From Nannobrachium achirus (lineage: Eukaryota > Chordata > Actinopteri > Myctophiformes > Myctophidae), in the NCBI GenBank assembly GCA_963921795.1, contig OY997659.1, positions 55,355,872 to 55,419,871 on the forward strand: a DNA stretch of 64,000 nt, written 5' to 3'. Every line of letters begins with the position of its first letter. Within the stretch, counting starts at the first letter, position 1. The position numbers and the translations under genes were made by a program. Under the pieces are notes generated by a model. The model was not told the origin of the DNA. It did no database searches and worked only from the letters and a program-made list of their open reading frames with translations. This document shows, piece after piece, positions 21,171 to 34,770 of this stretch.

Positions 21171-22083
21171 GAGGTCTTAGGATGTGTTTTTAGTAAAACA
21201 ATTGCATTCATGGATTCAAGTTTGTTTTAATTTCAATCAGAGTCATTATTGTATGATGAGGTTGCGGGATAAAATATTGAATTTCAGTTTTTGTGTGAGA
21301 TTTGAAGGGATTTGATAGGATTTTGGGTTAACCAGTTCTCTATCAATGCCATTCGTATTTCACCCAATATATGGGGAAATAGGAAGTGAGACGTATTAGG
21401 GGTGAAATGCATGGGTTTGATACAATAGGAATGTCGTAGAAAAAGAAAACATATCTGAGAATATTTGTCTCGGCAAGCCTTATAACATACAAAAAATGGG
21501 ATCTTGAGACTCAATGATTTTTGAGCATCAGGCTAGAGAAATTTGAGAGAAACTCTGCAAATATATTCAATAAGACAGCAACCTTACTCCTTCCCATTAA
21601 CTGAGGCCCCTCCTCATTAACTTTGCCTTAACTCCTTGTTTTGAACTCCATATTTCAAGGGTGGTGAGGAAGTGACACTCATTGGGTGAAAAATAATGGA
21701 ATTTGATAGGATAATAGGTCACCCAATTCCCTATCAATGCCATTCTATTTCACCCAATAACTGGGAAACATGAAGTTGACACTTATTGGGTGAAAATTAA
21801 TTGATTTGATAGGATATTGTGAGAGGTCATTAGATATGGTTGGCAGACCCAGCTCTCTATCAAACCCCTAGTTTAATTTCACCAAATAAGATTTCAAACC
21901 CTACCCAGGGTTCAAAGCAGATTTGTTAGGGTTCTAGGTGCTGTAGGGCAAAACAGTAAAGGGATTCTTGTTCAGCTCGGCGAGCTGAACGCAAACATGT
22001 GTTTTTCATATCTCTACAACCCCTAGAACCATGCCGCCTTTGAATCTAGGCTGCTCATAGAGAAAGTTCGACTCCGGGGGAGG

Positions 22084-22282
22084 GAGGGTGGCTCAACAGT
22101 CTACTGGTCAAGACGTCCGCCTAGAGAACCGTTGGTCACGGGTTCAAGGCCGGCACGAAGCAGGAGTAACATTCTCACCGTAAGGTTCCCCTACCTGTTT
22201 AAGTGGACTACTGAGTAATATTTTGTATTTATCAGTGATATAAGATTTGGAAGAGGGGAGGAGAAGCGAGGAGGGGAATAAA
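22084..22282 (+). mobile_element. SINE-like copy in unit 2
   Basis: Duplicate of 14752-14950. Confidence 0.55.
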
Positions 22283-24880
22283 TGTATTTTATTTCAATAA
22301 ATATAGTTTGTTTTCATGTGAATATGCGTCAAGACTGGCTTCATTTACTTATTGCAGATGATTTGGAGTCGAATGGTAATGATTTGTAGTCACACTTTTT
22401 TGGGTCCCTAAGGTCTGGACTTAGAAGATTTCACTCAATGTGGTGAAAATGAATTGATTTGATAGGAAGTTGGGTGGGAATGAATTGATTTGATAGGATA
22501 TTGGGTCGCCAAATTCTCCACACCCAATAGCCTAACCCTAACCCAAATGCTATCAAAGCCCATGTTAACCAATAGCCTAACCCGAAAATGAATTGAATTG
22601 ATAGGACATCGGAAGGCCGATATATTCGCAAAGCAGGGTTCTTTTCGCAGAGGGCGAACACTTTCTGAATCGCAAGGCCGAACCGAATCCGTCGGTATCA
22701 GCCTTGAGCCTCTGGCTTGCACGGGAGCTGCGTGGTTTTCAAAGAGCAAGCACTTCCCCTAACAAAAATCTAGCCATGCTTGAGAATGAGGCCTTTGCCC
22801 ACCCACCTATCAACCCCCTTGTTTTTTCACCCAATTAAAAGCAAAACCCTACCAGGGGTCATGGCAGATTACTTGGGGTTCTAAGGGCCGTAGAGCAAAA
22901 CGGAGGACAGATTCTCGATCGGCTTAGCGAGCGGAGTTCCCGGATGTCTGTTTCGTTACTGTACGACCCCTAGAATCGTAACCTAATTTCTAACAATAAG
23001 TGCAGCTCTTTCCACTCAGGAGTGTCTAACGTAAATGAAACACACATCAACGCGTCCGTCTGGACTAGCCGAACGCCCACATATAAGATTTGTCCCACTC
23101 AGACCCTTCTACGAGGATTTTGAAATTGCAGTTTACCCTAAGAGATGCTCTTAAGGTCTTAGAGTCTATGTACCACAGGCAAATTGGAGATGATGGCGCA
23201 GCTGTGTCGCTCACCAATGAAACACATATCAAAGTGTTTGTCTCAATGAGCTCTATAACATATCTCAGAACCAAGGTCTAACGTCTTATCGTCTCTGAGT
23301 AGTAAAGCGATAAAGCCTACCCCTAACCCTAGCCAATTAAGAGAACCGTAAGTGCGATGGTGACGAAACGTATACCCCCTTCTTCGGCTCAGCGAGCTGA
23401 TGAAGAATGTGGCTTCCATTCTCCTCCACGCCTTTCGGGAGCCTCACCCCGGTTAGGATAGGGTTTCTGTGATTTTTTGGAGGTAATTGGGCCGTAATAA
23501 CATGGATTCGATAGGACATCGGAAGGCCGATATATTCGCAAAGGAGGGTTCTTTTCGCAGAGGGCGGACACTTTCTGAATCGCAAGGCCGAACCGAATCC
23601 GTCGGTATCAGCCTTGAGCCTTTGGCTTGCACGGGAGCTGCGTGGTTTTAAAAGAGCAAGCACTTCCCCTAACAAAAATCTAGGCAGGCTTGAGAATGAG
23701 GCCTCTGCCCACCTACCTATCAAACCCTCTTGTTTTTTCACCCAATTAAAAGCAAAACACTACCAGGGGTCACGGATGATTATTTGGGGTTCCAAGGGTC
23801 GTAGAGCAAAATGGAAGACAGTTTCTGAACTGCATGGCCGGGCCAAAACCGCCGGTATCAGCCTGGAGTCTGTGGCGTACACAGCCGCTGCTTGGTTTCA
23901 AAAAAGAAAACACTGCCCCTAAACAAGGCTATTTCTGTGTAAAGGCTTAGAAGTCAGGAGAAAAAGGTCTGGAGGGTCTCTCCTTCGGACTGCACGTCCC
24001 CTCCGTTTCAGCAAAAATGTGTGTCGAGTCTGGGACGCAGGGAATGAGTCTAACTTGAATGGTTTTAAAAAAGGTATCCACCCAATAACTAAAATACGTC
24101 CCTAATCAAGGTTCTTGTACGGCGGACTCAAGTCAGATACGCAGGACTCTGTGCTTTGTGCTCGGAACACAGTTAAGACAAGGGACATGTCTATGCCTGG
24201 TCCAAAGAACAGTCCTCACAGACCTTCCAAGAGGATTATAACGCCCAGTGAAATTCATGTATTGGCCATCCAAATTCCTATCAAATCCTATTCAAATCCC
24301 TAAATCCATTTGATTGCTTGACCTTTGACTGAAGAAAAGTCAAATAAAGCGGGCAGCAGGTGTCCAATCGCCATCAGTTCTCTTTGAGGATGGCCTGTTG
24401 AACAACTAGACGTCTCCATTATGATCATAGCATCGACATTTCACGAGAGGTCACTAAAAATACCTAAAATCACCAAAATGTAGGCAGGCTTGAGAATGAG
24501 GCCTCCGCCCACCTACCTATTAAACCCCCTTGTTTTTTCAGCCAATTATCACTGAAAGCCTAACCTAAATTTATAGGGGCATGATCCTAGCATTTACAGG
24601 TCACAAGGGCCAACACGAGAGGTCATTAGATATTGTTGGCATACCCAGCTCTCTATCAAACCCCTAGTTTAATTTCACCAAATAACATGTCAAACCCTAC
24701 CCAGGGTTCAAAGCAGATTTGTTAGGGTTCTAGGTGCTGTAGGGCAAAACAGTAAAGGGATTCTTGTTCAGCTCGGCGAGCTGAGTGCAAGCATGTGTTT
24801 TTCATATCTCTACGAGCCCTAGAACCATGCCACCTTTGAATCTAGGCTGCTCATAGAGAAAGTTCACCTCCTGGGGAGGG

Positions 24881-25077
24881 AGGGTGGCTCAACAGTCTAC
24901 TGGTCAAGACGTCCGCCTAGAGAACCGTTGGTCACAGGTTCAAGGCCGGCACGGAGCAGGAGTAACATTCTCACCGTAAGGTTCCCCTACCTGTTTAAGT
25001 GGACTACTGAGTAATATTTTGTATTTATCAGTGATATAAAATTTGGAGGAGGAGAGGAGAAGCGAGGAGGGGAATGG
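24881..25077 (+). mobile_element. SINE-like copy in unit 2
   Basis: Duplicate of 17549-17745. Confidence 0.55.
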
Positions 25078-25261
25078 TAATATTAGCGTCATTTATGCTA
25101 ATTGGGCCTTATACTAATGGTCTTTGATAAGTTATTGGTTTAAATGGCATTAATGGCATTTAACCACCTGAAGTTAATAAAGCCGGAGCAGGTGTGGGTT
25201 ATTCCAGCTGATGACAAACTCATATATTTGGCCTCAGGCGAGTGACTCTGCCAGATACTAA

Positions 25262-25548
25262 AACACTTGGAGAGACACAGAAGAAGGACTGAAATAACCA
25301 CCCTTTCTTCAACACGCTTGTGAGTTAATATTGTATAATTATCAAATTGTTCTACATGTTAACTATTATCTAGACTGAAGACCCCACAGACCATAGACCC
25401 TAACCAATAAGGTTTGTTTCATTTGCAATCTGAAAACTTCTTCATAATTTACAGAATGGACCCACCAAGCCAGGAGGAGGAACCTCCCCAGGCCCCCTCC
25501 AATGTACCCCCCAAACCAAACCCTCCTGAACCACCTCCACCAAGTTAA
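25262..25548 (+). pseudogene. Truncated gene C copy in unit 2
   Basis: Duplicate of 17930-18216 with the same premature TAA (25546-25548). Confidence 0.7.
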
Positions 25549-25776
25549 GATGTAAGTACATCCTAAAACCAAGTGCGATTTTAGTAGTTTTTAAAATGAT
25601 TTGAATTAATGATGTAGCTTTGTAGAACACTGTGTAAATGCATCATTTGTCTGTCTATTGAGTACAAAGCATATAGTCCTGTGTCTCCGACTTGAGCCTG
25701 TCGCACGTTGTTAGGGTCATTTTTTAGTTATTGGGTCCATACCTTTTTTTTAACTATTCAAATTATAATCATTCCA

Positions 25777-26292
25777 ATTAAAACACTTCCATAATAGTTC
25801 TTACCATCATTTCAATGTTAATCACTTAAGAATGTCCTATTGTAACATGTTGGTAAGATTTTACAGTAGAAATGTGGAGTAATATAGATTTAAATTCACT
25901 ACAAAACATATTACTTAGAAAATCTCTGGACTTTGAGATTTACCCAAAACACTTCCATAGTATTTCTGTTTATTAGTTCAATGAAAGTTACTTAAGAATG
26001 TCCTACTGTACCTTTGATAACATTTTGGTAAGATTTTACAGTATTTATGTGGACTTATAGAAGTTCAAAGTCACCTACAAATACTCATATTACTTAATGA
26101 AAATCTCTGGACTTTGAGATTTACCCCAAAAAAACTTCCATTATAGTTCTGTTCATCATTTTAATGTTAATCACTTAAGAATGTCCTACTGTACCTTTGA
26201 TAACATTTTGGTAAGATTTTACAGTAGAAATGTGGTGCAATATAGATTTAAAGTCACTACAAAACATATTACTTTAGAGAAGATTTTTGCCT
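25777..26292. repeat. Three-copy AT-rich tandem repeat in unit 2
   Basis: Duplicate of 18445-18960. Confidence 0.7.
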
Positions 26293-27530
26293 TCAACCCT
26301 GGGTTAGGGTTTGACATTTTATTGGTTGACATTTAACTAGGGGTTTGATAATGAGCTGGGTATGCCAACCATATCTAATGACGTCTTGTGAACCATAAAT
26401 GCTAGGACCATGCCCCTAAAAATGTAGGTTAGAGTATCAATGTTAATTGGGTGAAAAAACAAGGGGGTTTGATAGTTAGTTGGGCGGAGGCCTCATTCTC
26501 GGCCTGGCTAGATTTCCGTGATATGAAGTATTTTGGGAGTGACCTCTAGTGAACCGTAGAGGCTATCATCATAATGGAGACGTCTAGGTGTTAAGCAGGC
26601 CATCCTGAAAAAGAACTGATAGTGTTTGGACACCTGCCCCCCTTTATGTGACTGATATTTAGTCAAAGGTCACGTTATCAAATGGAGACAGGGACTTGAA
26701 TTGCTTTTGATAAGAATTCGGCTTGTCAATACATGAATTTCACTGGGCCTTAGTATCGCCTTGGAAGGTCTGTGAGGTCTGTTCTTTGGACTAGGCATAC
26801 ACTAGTCCCTTGTCTCTACTGTGATCCGAGTCTGTTCTTTGGACCAGGCATACACTAGTCACTTGTCTCTACTGTGATCCGAGCACAAAGCACAGGGTCC
26901 TGCGTCTCCGACTTGAGCCTGTCACACGTGATCCTTTGTTAGGGTTGTTTTTTAGTTATTGGGTCCATACCTTTTTTAAAACCATTCAAGTTAGAATCAT
27001 TCCCTGCGCCACAGCCTCAAAACACGTGTTTTCTGACCTGGAAGGGACGTGCAATTTGAAGGAGAGACCCTCCAGACCGTCTTTACAGACCTCTGAGCCT
27101 TTAGACAGCAGTAGCCTTAGTTTAGGGGTAGTATTTTCTTTTTTGAATCCACACAGCGGCCGTGCACGCCACAGACTCAAGGCTGATACCAACGGAATCG
27201 TGTTGGCTCTGCGGTTTGGGTTAGGGTTTAGAAACTCTCTGGCCCCTGCGAAAATGACCCAATTTTGAGGAATTATCTCCTTTTCAATTACTTATCAAAA
27301 TTAATTTTATTACGGCCCAGATCCCTAAAACCCTAAGCAAAGGCTCTTGAGGTTGCTGAAAGGTCTAGAGACAAATGGACACCACTTTAGCATAAAGGAA
27401 CCTAACATTAACATTTTCCCTGAACCCTGAGCTAGACCCCTACCCAAAACCCATCAAGAAGCTTAAGAACATTCCCATGATACATCCTAGAATGACAATT
27501 CAGATTTAACTTTCAAAGAAAAAAACAATC

Positions 27531-29230
27531 TTTATTTACATACAAGGGACATGAACGGCACTGGGATAGCCCCTCCAGCCCCTCCAGGCCCTTCGCCTCC
27601 AAGCCCAGCGCCTGTTGAGGCTGACCAGCAGCCCCCTCCCCAGCTTTCAACTCCTTCAGATGCTGGGGAAAGGGCTGCTGGTCAGCCTCAACAGGCGCTG
27701 GGCTTGGAGGCGGAGGGCCTGGAGGGGCTGGAGGGGCGCTGGGCCTGGGCATCCGGAGGGGCGGCCATTTGAGGGGGAGCCTAAGGGGCAGGGGCGGCCG
27801 GTTGAGGGGCGGCCGGTTGAGGAGCTGGAGCTGGAGCCTGAGGAGCTGGAGCTGTTAAAACAAACATTATTAATGTAGTTGACCTTAAACAACACAAGTA
27901 AACTTACAAATGGAACGGTAATTGAACCTACCGTATATATGCAGGTCCAGTCTGCTGATGAGCGGGACCCCTGAATCACGTAGTGCAGCTAATTTTTCCA
28001 CGGTCCTCAACCTCTTTGAGCCGATCAAAAAATTCTGTTTCTCTTCCCCCTTTTGAAAAGCAATGTACAGCCAGGTCAATCACAGGATGTTGGGTCAATG
28101 AGATTCTTATAAACTTGCATTTTACTTTGACCCCTTGCAGGATTATTAACTTACTTCTAGGCTGTGGGTATTGGATAGATGGTTATCCATCATGTCCACG
28201 TCCCCCTTGCCACAAACAAGGCAGACCAATCGGTCTCCTCTTTTGACTTTAGAGTTGCAAAACAAGTGTAGACAAGGTATGTCAAATCAGTGTGTGTAGA
28301 AAGCAGTTTAATTGTATTACACCATTAAACAACAATCATTTTCTCAGCAAACAATGACACATGGAGTCAACTTTACTTACCTTCCATAAGCAAAGTCTTC
28401 GACAAGGTGCCTTTCTGCATTGTTTTCGTCCCCAAAAGTGTGCACAGTTCTCAGGTGGGGAGTTATGTAGACTATCATCCCACAAATGGGGCACTCCTCT
28501 TTCTGAAGATACTAATACAAAAGGTAAAAATTGGGATTAGTAGAGTTACCAGAGAGGTTTTGTTATATAACATGTCTCAGCTGGTCAAGCAATCTCTCAT
28601 TGATTCGTATTAGATGAGGGTTGGTTTCAGTAATTGGCCTACATAACAAAGGGGATTGATGAGATTCTGGGAAGGGTTAGGGTTAGGGGGTTAGGGAATC
28701 AATGGGTTTGATATAAAATTGGGTAAGCCTAACATGCTAACATGTTACCATAGCATAGTTTGTAGTGAGTTGTGATTGAAATGTACTTATAATCTCCAAG
28801 CAGATTATAAAATAAACCAACCAACTCCAATCAAATTAATGTTGTCATGTTAGCAGAGCCGCGTCAAGGTCAACTCAATGATTTGATAGTAAGTCACAGG
28901 CGTGTTGATCAGATGTTTTAGAGTACTACTTGTTTTGTTAGTGTTGTTCAGTTATTGTTCTTCTTTTTGTTTCATAAGACATGCAGTAAGTGGAAAAGAA
29001 AAGGCATGTCAGACAACATGGCAAGTTACCAGAGAGGTTTTAGAATTACATTACATTACATTTAGGATTAGATCAATACGTTTTGTTAAAACCATTTATG
29101 ATAGAATAAGTCTCTGCTCCCCAAAATGTACACACATGTTCATTATAAATCAATTGTACTTGTAGCAAAGTTAATTAGGGTTAGGGTTAAACAGTATCCA
29201 ACAAAATATATGATAGTAACTCACAGGCAT
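27531..29230 (-). pseudogene. Gene B: broken paralogue of gene A
   Basis: On the minus strand: ATGCCT then GTGAGT at 29230-29225; exon 2 28502-28381 (finger CPICGMIVYITPHL); exon 3 near 28248-28150 (CLVCGKGD); exon 4 28049-27932 (RTVEKLAALRDSGVPLISRL); exon 5 from 27851; polyadenylation signal 27536-27531. Two lesions are visible. The exon 3 acceptor AG is AA at 28249, and the nearest AG two bases on shifts the frame. Exon 5 has TAG at 27783-27781 where gene A has CAG. Exons 6-8 of gene A are missing; exon 5 runs directly into the shared 3' tail. The TATA box is also weakened (TTATACAAGG). A non-coding or truncated transcript is possible. Confidence 0.85.
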
Positions 29231-29269
29231 GTAGATCAGATTTCGACGTAGTTGTTCGTGTTGTTCACT

Positions 29270-29279
29270 TGATGTTCTT

Positions 29280-29310
<31 letters not shown>

Positions 29311-29330
29311 GTGGCAGTGAGTGGAAATGG
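29270..29330. repeat. CT microsatellite in gene B leader
   Basis: A CTCTCT run on the plus strand corresponds to the GAGAGA leader of gene B on the minus strand, matching the purine-rich leader of gene A. Confidence 0.7.
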
Positions 29331-29599
29331 GAAAATGGACTCTCCTCCCTTGTATAACCTAACCCTAACTCAGGTGCAATTGATTGGATATGGGTGGTGT
29401 TAGGAACGGTATTTGATGAATGATGGGTTTCACCAATCAAAAGTCCCTTCATTTTCCATCTACAAATTACCAAGCTCCTCCCTTAGGTTAGGTTTCTTGG
29501 TTGGCTCGTTATGTGCAAACTTAACTCACCTGGTGTTGTTTGAGAGACAGAGAGTGAGGAAAGAGAGAAGGAAGGTTGCACCAAACAGAGACTGAGGAA

Positions 29600-32500
29600 A
29601 GAGAGAAGGAAGGTTGCACCAAAATGCCTGTGAGTAATATTATAGGTTTAACGAATTAGCCCAGATGTTTTGCATTGAGTACATATTATCTAAGGTTAGG
29701 TTTTTAGTAAATCAATTGTTTTTATCGATTCAAGCTTTCTTTGCTACATCTTTGACTTGCATTGCATTCAAAACACCTTGGGAGTGCCTTGTATGTAAAA
29801 CAATTGTATTTATGGATTCAAGTTTGTTTTAATTTCAATCAGAGTCATTATTGTATGATTTGGTTTCGGGATAAAATATTATATTTCAGTTTTTTGGGTG
29901 AATATTGAAGCCGTTTGATAGGATTCCGGTATAGCCGATCAAGTCCCTCCAATTTCCATTTAATACCTAACCCTACATATTACTTAGCTCCTCCCTTTAG
30001 GGGTTAGGTTTCTTGGTTGGCTCGTTATTTGCAAACTGAACTCACCTGGTGTTGTTCTAGAGACAGAGAGTGAGGAAGGAGAGAGAAGGAAGGTTGCACT
30101 TGCATGCCTGTGAGTAATATTATAGGTTTATTGAATTAGCCCAGATGTTATGCATTGAATACATATTATCTAAGGTTAGGTTTTTAGTAAAACAATTGTT
30201 TTTATCGATTCAAGCTTTCTTTGTTATATCTTTGACTTGCATTGTCTTCAAAACACTTGGGATTGACTTGTATTTTACAGTGTGCTTCATAAGTATAATG
30301 TATCATTATCATCATTTTTACTGTATCATTTTATATTAACTGGTCAAGTGAACCTTAGTCAGGATGTGTTAGGGCGTGTTAGGCTGTGTTAGGATGTGTT
30401 AGGAACTTTATATTGGGTCTTGGGGAGGTAACTTGTGTTAGGGTAAAAGAGGAGAAATATCTTTGGTTTTCAGTTTACCCAACCTTTCTGTGAGAGAGAC
30501 AGAGAGGGAGGAAAGAGAGTGAAAAGGAATATTCAACAATATGCTTGTGAGTTGATGTTGTGTTTTTTTTCTTATTTAAATAGTCTAGATGTTATAGCTT
30601 GATGCCAGATTATCCAGGGTTAAACTTTTAGTAAAACAATTGTATTTATGGATTCAAGTTTGTATTCATTTCAATCAGAGTCATTATTGTATGATTTGGG
30701 TTAGGGATAAAATATTATATTTCATTTTTTGGGTGAATATCGAATTCGTTTGATAGGATTCCGGTTTAACCAATCTTCTATCAAGTCCCTTCATTTTCCA
30801 TCTAATACATTACCCTACAAATTACTTAGCTCCTCCCTTTAGGGGTTAGGTTTATTGGTTCGCTCATTATTTGCAAACTGAACTCACCTGGTGTTGTTCT
30901 AGAGACAGAGAGTGAGGAAGGAGAGAGAAGGAAGGTTGCACTTGCATGCCTGTGAGTAATATTATAGGTTTATTGAATTAGCCCAGATGTTATGCATTGA
31001 ATACATATTATCTAAGGTTAGGTTTTTAGTAAAACAATTGTTTTTATCGATTCAAGCTTTCTTTGTTATATCTTTGACTTGCATTGTCTTCAAAACACTT
31101 GGGATTGACTTGTATTTTACAGTGTGCTTCATAAGTATAATGTATCATTATCATCATTTTTACTGTATCATTTTATATTAACTGGTCAAGTGAACCTTAG
31201 TCAGGATGTGTTAGGGCGTGTTAGGCTGTGTTAGGATGTGTTAGGAACTTTATATTGGGTCTTGGGGAGGTAACTTGTGTAAGGGTAAAAGAGGAGAAAT
31301 ATCTTTGGTTTTCAGTTTACCCAACCTTTCTGTGAGAGAGACAGAGAGGGAGGAAAGAGAATGAAAAGGAATATTCAACAATATGCTTGTGAGTTGATGT
31401 TGTGTTTTTTTTCTTATTTAAATAGTCTAGATGTTATAGCTCGATGCCAGATTATCCAGGGTTAAACTTTTAGTAAAACAATTGTATTTATGGATTCAAG
31501 TTTGTATTCATTTCAATCAGAGTCATTATTGTATGATTTGGGTTAGGGATAAAATATTATATTTCATTTTTTGGGTGAATATCGAATTCGTTTGATAGGA
31601 TTCCGGTTTAACCAATCTTCTATCAAGTCCCTTCATTTTCCATCTAATACATTACCCTACAAATTACTTAGCTCCTCCCTTTAGGGGTTAGGTTTATTGG
31701 TTCGCTCGTTATTTGCAAACTGAACTCACCTGGTGTTGTTCTAGAGACAGAGAGTGAGGAAGGAGAGAGAAGGAAGGTTGCACCAGCATGCCTGTGAGTA
31801 ATATTATAGGTTTATTGAATTAGCCCAGATGTTATGCATTGAATACATATTATCTAAGGTTAGGTTTTTAGTAAAACAATTGTTTTTATCGATTGAAGCT
31901 TTCTTTGTTATGTCTTTGACTTGCATTGTCTTCAAAACACTTGGGATTGACTTGTATTTTACAGTATGCTTCATAAGTATAATGTGTCATTTTTATCATT
32001 TTTACTGTATCATTTTATATTAACTGGTCAAGTGAACCTTAGTCAGGATGTGTTAGGGCGTGTTAGGCTGTGTTAGGATGTGTTAGGAACTTTATATTGG
32101 GTCTAGGGGAGGTAACTTGTGTTAGGGTAAAAGAGGAGAAAGGATATCTTTTGGTTTTCAGTTTACCCAACCTTTCTGTGAGAGAGACAGAGAGGGAGGA
32201 AAGAGAGTGAAAAGGAATATTCATCAATATGCTTGTGAGTTGATGTTGTGTTTTTTTTATTAAATTAGCCTAGATGGTATAGCTCGATGCCAGATTATCC
32301 AGGGTTAAACTTTTAGTAAAACAATTGTATTTATGGATTCACGTTGAAATCAGAGTCATTATTGTATGATTTGGGTTAGGGATAAAATATTATATTTCAG
32401 TTTTTGGGTGAATATTGAAGCTGTTTGATAGGATTCCAGTTTAACCAATTCTCTATCAAGTCCCTTGATTTTCCATCTAATACCTAACCCTACAAATTAC

Positions 32501-32960
32501 CAAGCTCCTCCCTTTAGGGGTTAGGTTTCTTGGTTGGCTCGTTATGTGCAAACTTAACTCACCTGGTGTTGTTTGAGAGACAGAGAGTGAGGAAAGAGAG
32601 AAGGAAGGTTGCACCAAACAGGGAGTGAGGAAAGAGAGAAGGAAGGTTGCACCAAAATGCTTGTGAGTAATATTATAGGTTTATCGAATTAGCCCAGATG
32701 TTTTGCATTGAATACATATTATCTAAGGTTAGGTTTTTAGTAAATCAATTGTTTTTATCGATTCAAGCTTTCTTTGCTACATCTTTGACTTGCATTGCAT
32801 TCAAAACACCTTGGGATTGCCTTGTATGTAAAACAATTGTATTTATGGATTCAAGTTTGTTTTAATTTCAATCAGAGTCATTATTTTATTATTTTGTTGC
32901 GGGATAAAATATTATATTTCAGTTCTTGGGTGAATATTGAAGCCATTTGATACCTTCATT
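29600..32960 (+). repeat. 842-bp tandem array carrying eight candidate first exons
   Basis: Units repeat at 842 bases (matching points 30145, 30987 and 31829) and are nearly identical. Each full unit has two sites of the form leader-ATG-codon-GTGAGT. They start at 29624 (CCT), 30104 (CCT), 30541 (CTT), 30946 (CCT), 31383 (CTT), 31788 (CCT), 32229 (CTT) and 32657 (CTT). The leaders are purine-rich (GAGACAGAGAGTGAGGAA, GAAGGAAGGTTGCAC). This matches the ATG-CCT-GTGAGT first exon of gene A, so each could splice in phase 0 to exon 2 of gene D at 33468. No clear TATA box is seen. The 64-aa ORFs in each unit are intron read-through, not genes. Confidence 0.65.
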
Positions 32961-34681
32961 TTCCATTTAATACCTACATATCATTTTTTTCTGTATTATG
33001 TTATGTTAACTGGTCAGGTTGGGCTATATTGTTTGGGTGTTTTGGCTGGTTGCTGCTTGCTTTCACAACTATTTATCAAACTTCCTTGCACTTTAACCCA
33101 ATTACAAGTTAGCACCCTAACCAAACCGGTACTTTGGTCAGGCCTGATGTTATATCAAGCCCTATTGTTCAATGGCCCAAAATTCTGCAAAACCCCTAAC
33201 CCTGCTAAACTTATTCTGCCCAGCGCTGTTCGGATCTTCCCACATGTTAGGATTATATGATTGGTTTGTTAAATTTTTGTTATAATATGAGGTTTTTATT
33301 GGGTATTATTGAGTTACTTGATCAAATCCAAACAGAACAACTTACGCAAAACAGCAGGTTTCATTTCTTACAGCTTGTCATGAAGTTTGGCTCTAGACCC
33401 AACGTCCTTCTAATTAAAATTGCTATGTGACCCAATTACTGACAATCACCTTTTTTGACTCATCTAGAATGAGAGTAAATTCCACGTTGCCTTAGTCGCC
33501 TGTCCCATGGTCGGCTGTCGCCAAGGGGATTGTTTTTTAAAATCCCACCTGGAAAGAAAACACAAGGTGACAAATGCTGTCGAGAGACTCCTTATTCAAG
33601 ATTATGCCAATGGCAGGTAAAGTCGATCCCATGACCGTCATTTTTTAATGAGACCATGATTATTCTGTACTGGTGCAATAAGCAGACACTTTCAAAACTG
33701 ATGTTGCTTACCTTGTCTTCACGACGGGGACACCCTCGATTGTGTGTTATGTGAAAAAAAAAAAACACAAGGCTGGACAAGCACTTTAGAGACAAGCATG
33801 GCCTAGGTGTAAGTTATTTTTTTTGCTTGCTACTTATTAAAGATTTGGTCAAATTAGAGTGTATGTTGACTGGACCTCACTGGATCAAAATTGTGTGGTT
33901 AACCAGACTGTACTCTTCAACAGGAGACAGAAAACCGAAGATTGTTCATCGCCGCCAAACAGCAATTAACGCTGGGGAAGCTGGCTAATCTAAGAGCCTC
34001 CGGCGTGGCGATGGTCAGCGAGCTGGACCTTGTGGAAGGAGGTAGGTTGAACTGCCGTTCCAATTGTAAGTATGGGGGAATTTTTTTGTCATTGTTCAGG
34101 GTCTTTGTTGGGTTTTGGGATGGGGTTGTCTGTTAAGGGTTTGGTGATTTTTTTCTCCATGATATTTCTTTCTAATCGGAATCATCATTCGAGGATGTAT
34201 CAGAATGTGTATATTCAAGTTTTTGGGTGAAGATAATGAATGGATTCATAGGACATTGGGGCACCCACTACCATATCAAATCTCTTATATATTTCACCCA
34301 ATACCTGAGCTAGCATAACAACTAGGTTAATAATTTTAGTTTCAGCTCCAGTTCCTCCACGGCAGAGGAGCTGCTGGACGAAAACAATTTGTTGAGAGAC
34401 CATATTAAGTCTCTTACAACAAGGATCAGTGAGTTGGAGATCTTCAAAAGGGCCCATCTCACGCCCCTAATAAATAAAAGGGCCTTTATGGTGGCTGGGA
34501 CCCAGCAGAGGACCCAGAGGGAGGCGGATAATTCTCCGGAAAGACCTGGCAGGAAGGCCAAGGTCAAGAGAAAAAATACCAAGCAGGACTTCTTTAGTGA
34601 GTATTGTTTGGTACTTTAAGACATTGTAACGTGACCTCTTCCGATATGTGAAAAAGAATCATGAAATCAATCACATATATG

Positions 34682-34683
<2 letters not shown>

Positions 34684-34767
<84 letters not shown>
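34684..34767. repeat. GT microsatellite in gene D intron
   Basis: A long GT run sits directly before the acceptor of the exon at 34800. Gene E has a GT run at the same intron position (57381), so the tract predates their split. Confidence 0.9.

Positions 34768-34770
<3 letters not shown>

Larger units (their letters stand above)
20676..28007. repeat. Segmental tandem duplication, unit 2 (7332 bp)
   Basis: Second copy of 13344-20675, containing its own SINE-like copies (22084, 24881), truncated gene C exon (25456), tandem repeat (25777) and gene B 3' half. Its right edge at 28007/28008 continues into the rest of gene B exon 4, so this copy of gene B keeps its upstream exons. Confidence 0.92.

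Noticed and set aside
28670..28705. TTAGGG-like tracts suggesting a chromosome end
   Set aside because: Only two or three units occur at any place (also 2800, 15190, 29177 and 46560) and they are scattered through introns; interstitial motifs at most.
30145..32023. Three near-identical 64-codon ORFs spaced 842 bases apart
   Set aside because: They are intron read-through inside a tandem repeat. Their identity reflects recent duplication and there is no independent coding evidence.
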